A stretch of DNA of 64,000 nucleotides from Armigeres subalbatus (GCF_024139115.2 NW_026942982.1:62001-126000); one strand, 5' to 3'. Counted from the stretch's first letter, positions 23,772 through 34,635 are shown. Numbers and translations: made by a program. Notes: generated by a model from the letters alone, not told the origin.

Positions 23772-24828
23772 CGATTGGCGCTTTGATGTTGCATGAAGAA
23801 AAAAAGTAGAAAGATGATAATCGAAAAAATATCCACGGGAAAGCATACGAAGAAGTTTTTAAAACTCTTCTCAAAAATTGTAAAAGAAATTTAATTAAAA
23901 ACGGTAAGCCGTATGGGGTTGGACTTTTTTAAACTGTGTAGGGGAACTGTACCGGTTTTTGTAATGTTCCTAATTTGGCCAATTTTGTGAATAACTCCGG
24001 AAATAAAGCAATTCGCGAGGGTTTTATTAGTTCCAACAAAAGATATATTGTGGATTTACTCGATATCAAGATTTTCCCGATTACTTTTACAGCTACTCAG
24101 AGTAAGTGCAAAAAATCGAGGGGAACAGCAATGTTAATGTCTTATAAAACTTAATTTTAATGATTACAAATATTTAGTCAAATGAAATCAATTCTTCAAT
24201 ATTACAGTCGCAGAACTTTATGAAAAAATGTAGGTATTTTTTTCGCGGTTTTTGGGGCAAGTATTAAACATTTTATATCTCTCGATCAGGTAATAAATAT
24301 CTAATTTTGTCCGCCAAAATGCAAATGCCAAAAAGCACGTAAACAAATATTCGCTCTTTCACTCAGATTGATAGTTGGAATTTTTTTGACGTTTACTTTG
24401 TCTCGCTCAAACCAACAGCGAATACTCTAGCGACTACTTTAACAAACACTTGGTGGAACGGCTACTCTAACCGACCGTGTCCACCTGGCAAGTAAACGTA
24501 CAATATCCCTTACGGTTCGACGCTGCTTTCAACTGATCGATTATTTTGGAAAAATATGTATTTTTCAGGGTTGGCCAATTAGGCACTAAGTTCTCTACTT
24601 CCCCTATTAAATGTAATATCACAAAATAAAAGTTCGAATAGAAATATTGTGTTGATTATACAATAGAAAAAAAGTCCAACCCTGTACTGCTTACCGTTTT
24701 TAATTTAATTTGCCTTTAGAATTATTGAGAAGAGTTTTAAAAACCTCTTCGTATACTTTCCCGTTAATGTTTTTTCGATTATCATCTTTCTGCTTCTTCT
24801 TCTTCGTGCAACATCAAAGCAGCAATTG
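23772..24828. mobile_element. Element with about 160-bp terminal inverted repeats
   Basis: The left arm (about 23780-23935) and right arm (about 24660-24825) are reverse complements carrying CTTTGATGTTGCATGAAGAA, GAAAGATGATAATCGAAAAA, ACTCTTCTCA and GGTAAGC, then GTTGGACTTTTTT at the inner edge. The core is occupied by a second TA element at 23941-24604. Flanking target duplication not determined. Long-TIR, foldback-like. Confidence 0.65.
23941..24604. mobile_element. 664-bp TA element nested between the inverted arms
   Basis: Ends GGGGAACTGTACCGG and, reversed, GGGGAAGTAGAGAACTTAGT, with TA outside both (23939-23940 and 24605-24606). GGCCAATTAGG-like and CTAATTTGGCCAATT phrases are inverted subterminally. 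Non-coding. Confidence 0.6.
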
Positions 24829-24829
24829 G

Positions 24830-25606
24830 CCCTGACGAAAGCGAGAAAACAAAATGGGGGCCGGATGATGCGTTTCTATTTCACCCGGCAAGGGATATAG
24901 GACGTCAATTTTAAAATGCTTATTAAAACGTTAAAACACATTTTAGCTGAAAATAGTTGGATTTTTCGGGTTAGAAATTTAATTTTATTTTAAATAGGCA
25001 ACACAAGAATTGAATTATTTTGATTAAAAAAACATTTGTAGATAAATAGTCTAACATGTAGTTTTTCAAATTTCTAATCCTACTTATTAAAAAGTTTTCA
25101 ATATATCACTGTTAATAACATTTTAAAAGAATTTTAAAATATACTTCCTATATTTCACCATGTTGAAATATAGTGATTTCACGCACACGTCCGTCTCCGC
25201 TAGATGGCAACAGCGCAGCTTCGTCAAAGCGAATAGAGAACGATCGCGCGGTCTGCCGAAATATTGTCGCGCCGCCCCCGAACTGGACCGCGCTATTGAG
25301 CACTCACGCTGCGAGTCGCGACAATTCGATTTATGTTATTAGTAAAGAGGCTGCACTCATAACAAAGAGATGAAGTGTCAAAATTGGAACAGCGCATTTG
25401 CTGTCAAATCGGTTGTTCCAATCGAACACAAGGTTGTTAAAGGTAGGAGTATTTCGTCTCTTTGTTTTTAATCCAGGCTCGTTAGTTATTAGTAGTGCGC
25501 ATCATGAACGCATGGATGCACTGTCGTGGTCACTAATCTAAATGAGTTCCGACGACTGACAACTGTAGATATTTCAATTTTATTGAAAATAAAATTTCCG
25601 ATTTTC
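24830..25606. other. Intergenic with a short CpG-rich stretch
   Basis: 25180-25330 is CG-rich (for example GAACGATCGCGCGGTCTGCC) and has overlapping 60- to 66-codon frames. No family recognised. The phrase CCGAAATATTGT recurs at 25255 and 25874. Confidence 0.35.
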
Positions 25607-25935
25607 TACCATATACGGAATATTGTGTTTTGCATTGCATGGCCGGTAAGGGGTCGTACACTTATTACGTAAGCACTTATGGGGGGAGAGGGGTCTGCCA
25701 TTTTCTTATGTTCCATATAAATAAAAAAAATGATTTGTATGGGAAAAATCTTAAATGGGGATTTGAATAACCCATAAAAATTCTTACGTAATTAGTGTAC
25801 GGCCCCTAATAAAGTTAATCAGTTAAGTGCGTGTTTTCTCTTGTTCCGGACAGCAGAACGTTCGCGCAATCTTCCGAAATATTGTGTTCTGCATGCTCGG
25901 CCGGTAATAAAGTTAATCAGTTCAGTGCGTGTTTT
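25607..25935. repeat. Direct duplication, one copy filled by a MITE
   Basis: Copy 1 (25607-25649 plus 25807-25835) and copy 2 (about 25872-25932) share AATATTGTGTT, GGCCGGTAATAAAGTTAATC and CAGTGCGTGTTTT-like phrases. Only copy 1 contains the MITE at 25650-25806, so copy 2 shows the pre-insertion sequence. Confidence 0.75.
25650..25806. mobile_element. 157-bp MITE, TAA target duplication
   Basis: Inverted termini GGGGTCGTACACTTATTACG and GGGGCCGTACACTAATTACG; TAA at 25647-25649 and 25807-25809. The neighbouring duplicate at about 25901 reads CCGGTAATAAAG without it. Same family as 549-702 and 62648-62814. Confidence 0.85.
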
Positions 25936-26189
25936 TTCGGAGTAGCTATTGCAGATCCAGTTGAAAACCGAACTGAGCTCTCGCAAAGTGGCCGAGTCGG
26001 GCAGGTGTTTGAATCAGCAATGGACAGGAAAATTCTTGCCCTTTCATACAAATATAATATTCCAAAATTTTGATTGAACTTTACTGAAAATTTGAATTGA
26101 ATTTTACTGAAAGCCAGTACAAATGCTAAGAAAAAATATCTTCTTATGATTTTCATTCAGTCAGGGGGCAAACACTTGAATATCATGGT
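25936..26189. other. Intergenic
   Basis: Short overlapping frames on both strands only; no family recognised. Confidence 0.3.
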
Positions 26190-26494
26190 AAGATGAATGA
26201 AAGATTTTCTTTCAAAGAAGACATTCATGAAGAGATCCACGAAGTAATTTTTAAAGGTGCTTATGAGGGAATTACCAAAATTATTTTTGAAGGAATTCTT
26301 AAAGGCATATCTGAAAGAATTCCTGGAGGAATTTCCGAAATAATTACTGTAGTCAGTTAAAAATGCAGAAACTCCCTCAGGATTTTTTTTTCTGAAATTC
26401 CTTTCGGAATTTATTCAGACATTTCTCAAGAATTTTTTTCAGAATTTTTTTAGGAAATTTATTCAGAAATTTCTTTAGAAATTTATTCGTAAAT
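26190..26494. repeat. GGAATTTC minisatellite, tract 2 left half
   Basis: Degenerate AAGGAATT/CTGAAAGAATT phrases that stop abruptly at 26494 and resume at 30433 after the LTR-like insertion, so the two halves were one tract. Confidence 0.7.
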
Positions 26495-27736
26495 TGTAAC
26501 GGCCATTCGGTCCGTTACAGTTTTGAAAATATTTAGTATAATTGAATATGAACCTGATTTAAATATAGAAAGTAGTTTAATTAATAGTTTTGTAAATAGT
26601 TTCACAAATTTATTAAAGATTAGCAGTCCGTTGTACCGCGTTTCAAAAGCTCTTTTATTCTCTCACGCTCGCAGAACGCTCAGAACGTTCTAGATCAACG
26701 TGCCTACCATGTGGCGAGCGCGTGTGATTACGTCACCGGTCGGGTAGTGACCATCCACCTGGGGAAAACCCCAACAAAGCCTCTTTGATAATTTTCGGGA
26801 AAGATCGGCAGGCAAAGTAGGCTGCGATCCGAATGGATTAATTGCTTCCTGCACTTCGATCGTTAGGAGGGGGAAATGCGATCTAGGGACTTCGTGAGGT
26901 CGAAACCGAAGGCTAAGAATTAGGACAATCTTACATTTAATCTGAGGATTCTTGACTGTGACTCGTTCACTTTGATCTGGATTGTGGAAGAGGCAGGAGT
27001 TGTCCGATTTAGTTTCGCGTCGTGAGGTGATTTGTAAGCTAAAAAGTAAGTCGATCGAACTATCGTGCGATCAATCAAACGTGCTAGCAGTAGGTAGTGT
27101 GCGAGTGTGGAGCGTAAAACAGAGTTGTGGCAAGTGTGCCGGAGACCCGTCACCTCACAGGTTTTAGCCAGCGACTACTCCTGACCCCACCTTGCAGCTT
27201 CAAAGTTTCCCGGCGGTCCACTTTGCCGGAAGGGGCCGCGATCGACATTTTCGCGCCCAGGCAGGGCGAAGGCAAAGCAAGTCAGCAGCAACAGCAACCG
27301 TTTTCCCGCTGTCGGTGACGACCGAGAGCGCAGCAGCAGCAGCAAAGCAAAGTCCACATCTCGTTGGCGAGGCGCCGTCGGCGCATGAGGACTACCGTAG
27401 CGTAGTAGAAGGAAGAGCGCGCACCGCAACCGCGGTGTAAGAGACCGGCATCGTGTTAGATGAGCCGTAGGTAAGCGTCACCTTCTCCACCATCCCGTAA
27501 GCACATGGCAAGCGTCGCCATCTCCGTCCGTGGAGCACGTGCGTAGGCGTCGTCCGCTCATCAGGCCGCCTGCGGCACCGCACCGTTCTTCGACCGGTCC
27601 ACACCATCGTCCGGCAAGCGACCGATAGCAGCGTCCCCGTCGTGGAGCTACAACGGCGACAATAATACAGATGGTCCGTGAGTAGAACAAACGCATGCAT
27701 GCAAATTTTTGGTTATGGTTAAATTGGTTAAGAATA

Positions 27737-29668
27737 GCGGTATCCTGCTCAACTGAAACTCAAGCTGTTGAATGATGACATCAACCAATCTTTATCTTCT
27801 AAATACCTTGGGGTCGTGTTTGATTCCAAATGTACCTGGAAACTCCACATTGAGTATTTGATACAAAAATGCCGGAAAAGGATCCATTTTCTACGTTCTA
27901 TCTCCGGAACATGGTGGGGTGCTCACCCGGAAGACCTCATCAAACTCTATAGAACGACTATTCTCTCTGTTTTAGAGTATGGCTCCTTCTGCTTCCTCTC
28001 AGCAGCTGATTGCCACCTGATCAAATTGGAACGAATTCAGTATCGTTGTTTGCGTATTGCCCTTGGCTGCATGCATTCAACGCATAACATGAGCCTGGAG
28101 GTGCTTGCTGGAGTCACTCCTTTAAAGCACCGTTACTGGGAGCTCTCACTTAGAATACTCATCAAATGTGGAACAAGTAACACACTTGTTCTAGATAACT
28201 TCGATAATATGCTTGAACTAACTTGTCGTTCAAGATTCCTGAGAGTTTATCTCAACTACATATCGTCAGATCTTTGTCTTCCGTGTTATAATCCCCCTCG
28301 AGTTCACTTCACCAAAGACAGTTCCTCAATTGTATACGATCTGTCCATGAAACATGCTATTCAAGGAATACCAGATCATCTTCGACAAATATCTATTCCC
28401 TCACTTTTTTCTGAAAAATATGAACATGTCAATTGCAATAACAGATATTTCACTGATGGTTCTCGCATCAACGGATCCACTGGCTTCGGTGTTTTCAATG
28501 TAACTTCAACCACCTTCCGAAAACTTCAGGAACCGTGTTCGGTTTATGTTGCTGAGCTGGCAGCAATTAACTTCGCTTTGGGGATAATTTCAAATCAGCC
28601 CGTAGACCATTATTTCATCTTCTCGGATAGTCTTAGTTCTATCGAGGCACTCCGGTCGATGAAACCTGTTAAGCACGCATCTTACTTTCTTACAAACATA
28701 AGAGAGCAGATGTGTGTTTTGGTCGAAAGATCATTCAAGATTACCTTTGTTTGGGTCCCTTCTCACTGCTCAATCTACGGCAATGAGAAGGCAGACTCGC
28801 TGGCAAAGGTGGGCGCACAGGAAGGTGAGGTTTATGATAGACAATTCTCGAGCAACGAGTTTTTCCCATTAGTCCGTCAGAGTACTCTTCAAAGTTGGCA
28901 AAGAAATTGGACACACAACGAACTTGGACGGTGGCTATTTTCTATAGTTCCAAAAGTTTCTGGGCGAGCGTGGTTCAGAGGTGAGGACTTAAGTCGAGGC
29001 TTCATACGCGTGATGTCGAGACTTATGTCTAATCACTATTCACTAAACGCACATCTGTACAGAATAAACCTTGTCGATAGCAACTTATGTAGGTGCGGAG
29101 CCGGTTATGATGACATCGATCACGTAGTTTGGTCCTGCTCGGAAAACGACGCCTCCAGAGAGCAATTATTGGATACCCTAGTGGCCCGAGGTAAACAACC
29201 CTTCAGGGAAGTTCGAGATGTTTTGGGAGATCGTGATGTGGTCTATATGCAGGCCATTTATAGTTTTCTTTGTGCTTCTGATATCAAAATCTAATAGTTT
29301 GTTTTTTTCTTTCTTCAAAGTTTTTTTTTTTTGTGATTAGTCTCTTCTTTCTGTTCCGTAGAGCACCATAGCTCTTGCCATCCGGAAGATGCTCCCAGTC
29401 GAACCATTCCTCGAGCACGACGACACGCCACATCGTCCCTGACGCCAAATACCCGGATGAGAAGCTGAAATTCCCTGATCCCAAATCCATAGCCCCGTCC
29501 ATCCTTAAACATTGTAAACTAACCTCGAGTCACCACGAGTACGCTGGCTTCTACCCCTCTCTTACTAACTGAAAAATTAAATGATATTGATTGTATATAT
29601 CATAAAGAACCATGGCTCCGTAAAGTGTTATACACGCCTGAGCCTACCAAATAAACGAACTTGGAAAA
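27737..29668 (+). mobile_element. 5'-truncated LINE with RNase H, 16-bp target duplication
   Basis: Flanked by AAATTGGTTAAGAATA at 27721-27736 and 29669-29684. The 5' end starts directly in the reverse-transcriptase frame, and the 3' end is a short A run after AAATAAACGAACTTGG. This is the product expected of target-primed reverse transcription with early termination. The non-coding 3' part (29295-29668) follows the ORF. Confidence 0.9.
27738..29294 (+). CDS. LINE ORF2 carboxy part: RT thumb, RNase H, zinc knuckle
   Basis: Open from the truncation point to the stop with no internal break; no true start codon survives, so the protein is a fragment of about 518 codons. The first part (KYLGVVFDSKCTWKLHIEYL, then LYRTTILSVLEYGS) is the end of a LINE reverse transcriptase. 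RNase H occupies roughly residues 235-365, with the acidic residues visible in FTDGSR, AELAAINFAL, FSDSLSSIEAL and NEKADSLAK. A cysteine/histidine motif (CRCGAGYDDIDHVVWSC) follows near residue 450. RNase H after RT places it in the I/LOA/R1 assemblage. A Lian/LOA-like source is plausible in Aedes but not proven. It cannot be mobile by itself. Confidence 0.85.
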   Translation, partial: RYPAQLKLKLLNDDINQSLSSKYLGVVFDSKCTWKLHIEYLIQKCRKRIHFLRSISGTWWGAHPEDLIKLYRTTILSVLEYGSFCFLSAADCHLIKLERIQYRCLRIALGCMHSTHNMSLEVLAGVTPLKHRYWELSLRILIKCGTSNTLVLDNFDNMLELTCRSRFLRVYLNYISSDLCLPCYNPPRVHFTKDSSSIVYDLSMKHAIQGIPDHLRQISIPSLFSEKYEHVNCNNRYFTDGSRINGSTGFGVFNVTSTTFRKLQEPCSVYVAELAAINFALGIISNQPVDHYFIFSDSLSSIEALRSMKPVKHASYFLTNIREQMCVLVERSFKITFVWVPSHCSIYGNEKADSLAKVGAQEGEVYDRQFSSNEFFPLVRQSTLQSWQRNWTHNELGRWLFSIVPKVSGRAWFRGEDLSRGFIRVMSRLMSNHYSLNAHLYRINLVDSNLCRCGAGYDDIDHVVWSCSENDASREQLLDTLVARGKQPFREVRDVLGDRDVVYMQAIYSFLCASDIKI

Positions 29669-30432
29669 AAATTGGTTAAGAATATTTTGGATTTGCCTGC
29701 TCCCAATTTTGGTTGGTGATGCGTGGCGGTGAGAGGCTATTTTTCTATTAGCCGATCCCTGAAAGTGAATGCCCACACCGCACAAAAGCACGTGATAGGA
29801 GATAATTAGATTACGAAAGAATAGAAGCGAACAGAAGAAGTGAAGAGAGAGAGAGAGAGTTTTTGAATGGATAGATTGTAGGCCTACGAAATAAATAATT
29901 AAATTGAACTGCGAATATGTATATTGTTTGATGAGTTTGAATAAATAGCAATAGGGTACCACAGACAATCCGACTTGCTTAGTTCGCAGGAACGAGAAGA
30001 GGTAATGTAGAGGAGGTTTCCATGTCACCCGGTTTCGTTATTTTGTAGCATTTTCTTTTTGATTGTTTTACTGGGGAGGTTGGCCCTGAATCCAACCAAC
30101 GGACACTCTCTATTTTTTCAGATCTGATCGGGGTGAGCTGTTTATAGCCAACCGATGATGATAACGACTGTAAGCGGATATTCTGCCTTCAACTAGATTG
30201 TTTTTGCTCTTCTTAACGATCGAGCGTGTTTTGAAGGGGGAGTAATTTTCTTTGGAATCCCTATAGCCTGTCGATCTTCGCGCTTTCCTTCCATTATTGG
30301 AAGATAATAACCCTTTCCCCTGAAAGGTCTTAGGCCGGGCAACCCTAGAACAGGTGGATGGTCTCCATTAGGAGTGGCGCTTAAACCATCCGCTAATCCT
30401 TTCGGAAGGCGCGGACGGATCGTACGGTTATA

Positions 30433-30930
30433 AAATTCCAAGGATTTCGCCAAAAACTTTTCGGATAAATTCTTACTAGAGAACTTCTGAAGGAATTTCC
30501 AGAGGAATTCTAGAAATAATTTCCAGAATAAGGAATTTCGAAGAGAAATCCTCAAGATAAGAATTTCCAAAGGAATTCCTTATGTTTTTCATGAAGGAAA
30601 TTCTAATGCAATTTCTGGAAGAATTTCTAATTAAATCTCCGGAAGAATTCCTTAATTTCTTAGAAAACTAAATTAATTTTCGTTAAAATTTTCCGGATTT
30701 ATTTCCGAAAAAAAAAATCCGGGGGAATTCATTCTCGGTGGATTTTCAGAATGAATTCCTGAAGTAAATTTAGAAGGAATTTCTGCTAGAATGCCTAAAA
30801 GAATGTCTGAATGAATTTACGAAAGAATTTCGTGAAGTATTTACAAAAAAAGCTTTGCCGGATTTCCCGTTGGAATTTCTGGATGAATTTCTGAGATAAC
30901 AACTTGATGAATTTTTCAAGAAATTTTTGA
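30433..30930. repeat. GGAATTTC minisatellite, tract 2 right half
   Basis: Repeated GGAATTTC, GAAGGAATT and GAATTCCT phrases, continuous in style with 26190-26494 across the LTR insertion. The F, K and L-rich minus-strand frames are artefacts. Confidence 0.7.
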
Positions 30931-31263
30931 ACGAACTTCATCCACAATTTCCAGACCACAAAATACAATAAAAAATCGTTAAGCTTAAAACTGCCAAAAG
31001 TAAGCCAAGAAATAATTTTAGCATTTAAAGTTACCAAATCTTCAAAGTTTTAGAATTATTGTGACGGTCACCATTATACAACGTTCAATATCAATATTAA
31101 CCATTCAATTTTTTTAAATATTTTTTTAAATAAATAAAATCATCTGCATGTGTTCAATGTATTTTTATAATTTTGGAGATTTATTGAAAACCCTGGAAAA
31201 ATCCGGGAATTTTTATTTTGGAGATGAGTCAACACCCTGAAAAGGACAAAACATCGAGTGACT
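30931..31263. other. AT-rich intergenic DNA
   Basis: Nothing recognised. Confidence 0.3.
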
Positions 31264-32016
31264 AAATCTGGAATTTAAAGGTTCGGAAGCCTCCATATTA
31301 GAGACATGAAGGTTTTTTTTCGAAAAAGCACAGTAGCTTCGCTGTAAGAGGCTTGGAAGCCTCCTTCCAAGTAGCTCATAATCTTTTTTTCGAGAGACTG
31401 TGAAGAGGATCGGAAGCCTCCTTTCAAGAGGGTCGGAAGCCTTCTTTTAAAAGGCTCGGAAGCATCCTTTCAAGAGGCTCGGAAGCATCTAAAAGTCCTT
31501 AAAGTCTAGAATGTATAATTGATGTATAAAATTTATTTGCATTCTGGAAAATGTTTGGTTTCTTCTTATATTGCCTATATTCCGTTAATAATTAATTGTC
31601 ATTATTGTCAGTCAATCAGTCAGTGGTTATGCTTATATTCATTTACAGCAAAAAATTATACTTGTATGGCAAGTATAATGGGTACACTATGTCCAGGATA
31701 TCGAGAAAGTTTCTCCGGATTGGGCTTTATGACATCCAGTTTGTGTATAGACTACACATGCTGAGGTAGGAGTGTTCTAGCGTAGTATCTGTAGTTCATA
31801 TCCTCCAGAAGTAATGCTGGAAGGCTGTCCCGGGGGGAAATTAGGAGGGTTTAGTGGGTGAGAGTCCCACACTCCAGTACACTTCCATGTGGTAGCTTGG
31901 CTACTACTACGTGTGTGCTGGATCAGTGCATTAGAATTACTCGTTGTTAAAAAAAATAAAAAAAAAAAAAAAGGCCCCCAGGGGGTACCTGTCGAGAAAA
32001 ACGTTGAGAACCGCTG
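31264..32016 (-). mobile_element. hAT-type element, copy 2 (reversed, left end missing)
   Basis: The right end (GAGAAAAACGTTGAGAACCG to 32016) is the reverse complement of the left terminus of the 8418-11123 element. Positions 31290-31500 carry the same GGAAGCCTCCTTTCAAGAGG minisatellite, and 31635-31660 matches its subterminal TTACAGCAAAAA reversed. No opposite terminus or 8-bp duplication was found. A retroposon end sits inside (about 31780-31974). Confidence 0.65.
31780..31974 (+). mobile_element. Retroposon 3' end with poly(A), inside hAT copy 2
   Basis: A GC-balanced segment ending in an A-run (31949-31974) interrupted by single T residues. It contains GGGTGAGAGTCCCACACTCC. Either a SINE or the 3' end of a LINE; left boundary and target duplication uncertain. 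Confidence 0.45.
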
Positions 32017-32787
32017 TAGTAAATAAAACTTACGCTTGGTACTTTTTAACATGAGAGTAAAGGCAAACTAGTTCGATCCCATTTACTCAATTTTGGCTTC
32101 CCGTGTGCAAGTCCGAAGTTGGGTAAATGGAACTCACTATTGGGTAGTTTAATTCTTCCATGCATGCATTTGTACACAGAAAGTCGATTTGTTACATGCA
32201 CCTTCCAAAAAGAGTTTCTGGATTGTGATCGGAAGGTCTAACTTATTAGTGATTTGAATTCTTAGTAGGAAAGGACTATGTATTCACTATATGTTGTATT
32301 CATTTTTTTTTTTCAAAGTATGAGGGTTTGATCGAAATGAAATTCTTCTTGGTGTTGAGGGGGGTAATGCTGTCACCACCCACTGTGAGGATACCCGTGA
32401 GGCTCCGTTTATGACTTGGTATTTATTTCACCGCTATCGACACGGGTCACATGGCATCTTGAGATTAGGGGATGGTGGTCAATAATCAGCTTCAAATATT
32501 GACCCTGACAATATGGCCAAATTTACACACCATTTCATTAGTAATTCATCCCTCTAAATGGGGAAAACAATAGGTACCGCAATAAAATTGTGTTGCTGAT
32601 GTTATATTTGTATAATGCAATCCACCAAACAACCAATGTTTACTAGTATTTCAATTAATTCCGCATGTTTGATATTATAACCACTAACATGGTGAATGAC
32701 AAATGCATAGAAATCACCATTACGTGAAACCGGCTCGTATATCGTTATCGTATGCCGAAAAAATAGATAAGCTGCAATAACCTTTAT
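32017..32787. other. Intergenic upstream of the desaturase gene
   Basis: No repeat was recognised beyond short AT tracts. An arthropod initiator-like TCAGT lies at 32787-32791, about 145 bp upstream of the desaturase start codon, directly after a pyrimidine-rich stretch (CCTTTATCAG). It could alternatively be a splice acceptor for an upstream non-coding exon. Confidence 0.3.
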
Positions 32788-32934
32788 CAGTTCTTATGTA
32801 CTCCACCGTTACACTTGAAGCTACGCAGAGGTCGTTTAATCCCTTTAGTCAACTTCTAACTCAGGGCGCTAAAACACATTTTCCAATCGAAACTCGTCCG
32901 GATCGCGGCCTGGCGAATCGATACCAGCCTCTAA

Positions 32935-33900
32935 ATGGGTCAACACGTCTCCCGAACAGATTTCGAGTGGGTTTACAATGACCAGCCGCACACGAGCCGC
33001 CGCAGTATCATGCTACAAAAGTATCCTCAAATTAAGAAGCTGTTCGGACCGGACCCACAGTTCAAGTACATCGTATCGGCTATGGTACTAACGCAAATCG
33101 TCATGCTCTACGTGATGCAGCATCAGTCGTGGAAAATGATTACCATTGTCGCTTACTGCTTCGGCGGTGTTATCAACCACTCTTTGATGTTAGCCAATCA
33201 CGAAATTTCTCACAACATGGCGTTCGGATACGGAAGGCCGTTGGCGAACCGATTGTTCGGTATGTGGTGCAACCTTCCTATCGGAATACCGATGTCGGTT
33301 TCTTTCAAGAAATATCACACCTTGCACCATAGATATTTGGCAGATGAAAGGCTGGATCCGGACGTACCGAGCATTCTTGAAGCGAAGCTGTTCTGCAATA
33401 CTTTTGGAAAGTTTATCTGGCTGATTCTTCAACCTTTGTTCTACGCTATAAGGCCACTATTCGTCAACCCACTCCCAGTTGAAAAACTGGAGATGCTAAA
33501 CACTGCCATACAACTGACATTCGATGGCCTGGTGGTGGCAATTTTCGGGTGGAGAATGCTGGCCTACCTATTGATTGGGTCATTTCTAGCTATGGGTCTA
33601 CATCCTGTGGCCGGTCATTTCATCGCCGAGCATTATATGTATGCCAAAGGGTTCGAAACGTACTCCTACTATGGCCCATTGAACTGGATTACGTTCAACG
33701 TCGGGTATCACAACGAACATCATGACTTCCCGGCCATTCCTGGGAGCAAGTTGCCCGAGTTGAAGAAAATCGCTCCGGAATTCTACGAAAGCATGCCACA
33801 ACACACGTCCTGGGTGCGTGTCATGTATGATTTTGTGATGGATCCCGCCATCGGACCTTACGCCCGAATCAAACGCAGGGCATTCGAGAGGGCGGGATGA
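32935..33900 (+). CDS. Sphingolipid delta-4 desaturase (DES1/ifc family)
   Basis: A complete 321-residue protein in one exon. The family introduces the 4,5-trans double bond of dihydroceramide to make ceramide, at the endoplasmic reticulum membrane; in Drosophila the orthologue is infertile crescent. The three histidine boxes of membrane di-iron desaturases are present: HEISH (89-93), HTLHH (128-132) and HNEHH (259-263). The amino end MGQHVSRTDFEWVY is the family signature, and Gly2 with Ser6 is a plausible N-myristoylation site, as reported for mammalian DES1. Hydrophobic spans lie near 46-62, 68-86, 158-176 and 194-225. The length fits the family and the ATG is the conserved one. There is no sign of decay, in contrast to its transposon-filled surroundings. 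A canonical donor 13 bp after the stop suggests a spliced 3' UTR. An overlapping 61-codon frame upstream (32796) is probably chance or a uORF. Confidence 0.97.
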   Translation: MGQHVSRTDFEWVYNDQPHTSRRSIMLQKYPQIKKLFGPDPQFKYIVSAMVLTQIVMLYVMQHQSWKMITIVAYCFGGVINHSLMLANHEISHNMAFGYGRPLANRLFGMWCNLPIGIPMSVSFKKYHTLHHRYLADERLDPDVPSILEAKLFCNTFGKFIWLILQPLFYAIRPLFVNPLPVEKLEMLNTAIQLTFDGLVVAIFGWRMLAYLLIGSFLAMGLHPVAGHFIAEHYMYAKGFETYSYYGPLNWITFNVGYHNEHHDFPAIPGSKLPELKKIAPEFYESMPQHTSWVRVMYDFVMDPAIGPYARIKRRAFERAG

Positions 33901-33913
33901 TTAGACATATCAG

Positions 33914-34538
33914 GTGAGTCACTTTATTTATTGGCACTGGGAAATGGCAACAATGCTTTCAGCGGCAGATAATTGATCAAACTGATAATGTAGCGTAGAA
34001 CAGAGAGATAACATTTTTTTCTGGACATACATTATGTCATGTCATGCTACCGTTAAGTGCAAGTAATTCAATTTTGTTGTGCTTCGATGTATTGAACGAT
34101 ATATTAAACGTAAAACATTGCTATTGTACTCCCTTAATAGCCCATTAAGCCTACGTGCTTTATCACCTGATAAAGTGCATCTGAATCTGGATCGTCAGAT
34201 ACATTTTTTTTAACTTTATTAGAGTGATTTTTAAGTTGTATACAAAGTTCATCACATCGTCACATACAGACACAATCTCGCCAAGCGGCTTTTTGGCTAA
34301 CATGTGATATTTTGTTCGTAAAGAGAAAACGGAAATGTGCTTTGGGGCCATGCAGAAACCAAGTGGTAATTTTTTTGCCGATGTTTATTCCCCCCTCCCG
34401 CCATGTGGTTTATTGCGATCTTTTGCTGACCAACCACCTTAATTCGAAAACTAAGGTTTTATATAAAAGTCTGATTTATTTTTTCATTTGCACTTTTTGT
34501 GGTATTTTCATGATTTTTATATGATTCATTTGTTTCAG
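33914..34538 (+). other. Predicted intron in the desaturase 3' UTR
   Basis: ATATCAG followed by GTGAGT at 33914 is a strong donor. TTCATTTGTTTCAG at 34525-34538 is a strong acceptor. The 625-bp interval is AT-rich with no gene. The downstream exon would run AAATATCCTCGG onward to a poly(A) site near 34.66 kb. Confidence 0.5.
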
Positions 34539-34635
34539 AAATATCCTCGGATTCGTAAAACATCTTAGAATGAGTCGTTTGACTCTTGACTTGTGTATTT
34601 CAATGTAATACGTAAAGATACCTTAAAAGTATGTC

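Larger units (their letters stand above)
26495..30432. mobile_element. Probable 2-kb solo LTR, split by a LINE
   Basis: Starts TGTAACGG and the first 25 bp form a hairpin (TGTAACGG...CCGTTACA, 26495-26519). It ends GGTTATA, plausibly a mutated GTTACA. AAAT occurs on both sides (26491-26494 and 30433-30436), a 4-bp duplication like that of the gypsy element at 47332-57422, whose LTR also runs TGTAAC...GTTACA. The interior is GC-rich (26640-27690) with short CAG runs and no long credible frame. Removing the LINE (27737-29668) and one copy of its target duplication leaves about 2.0 kb. No second LTR or pol was found, hence solo LTR. The alternative is a 5' leader of a decayed element. Confidence 0.55.

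Noticed and set aside
27127..27700. GC-rich overlapping frames with CAG runs, possible host 5' exon
   Set aside because: They lie inside the LTR-like insertion with TGTAAC ends and AAAT duplications; several frames are open at once, as expected from GC-rich DNA.
32796..32981. 61-codon frame overlapping the desaturase start
   Set aside because: Different frame, no family, and the desaturase amino end is conserved from its own ATG.
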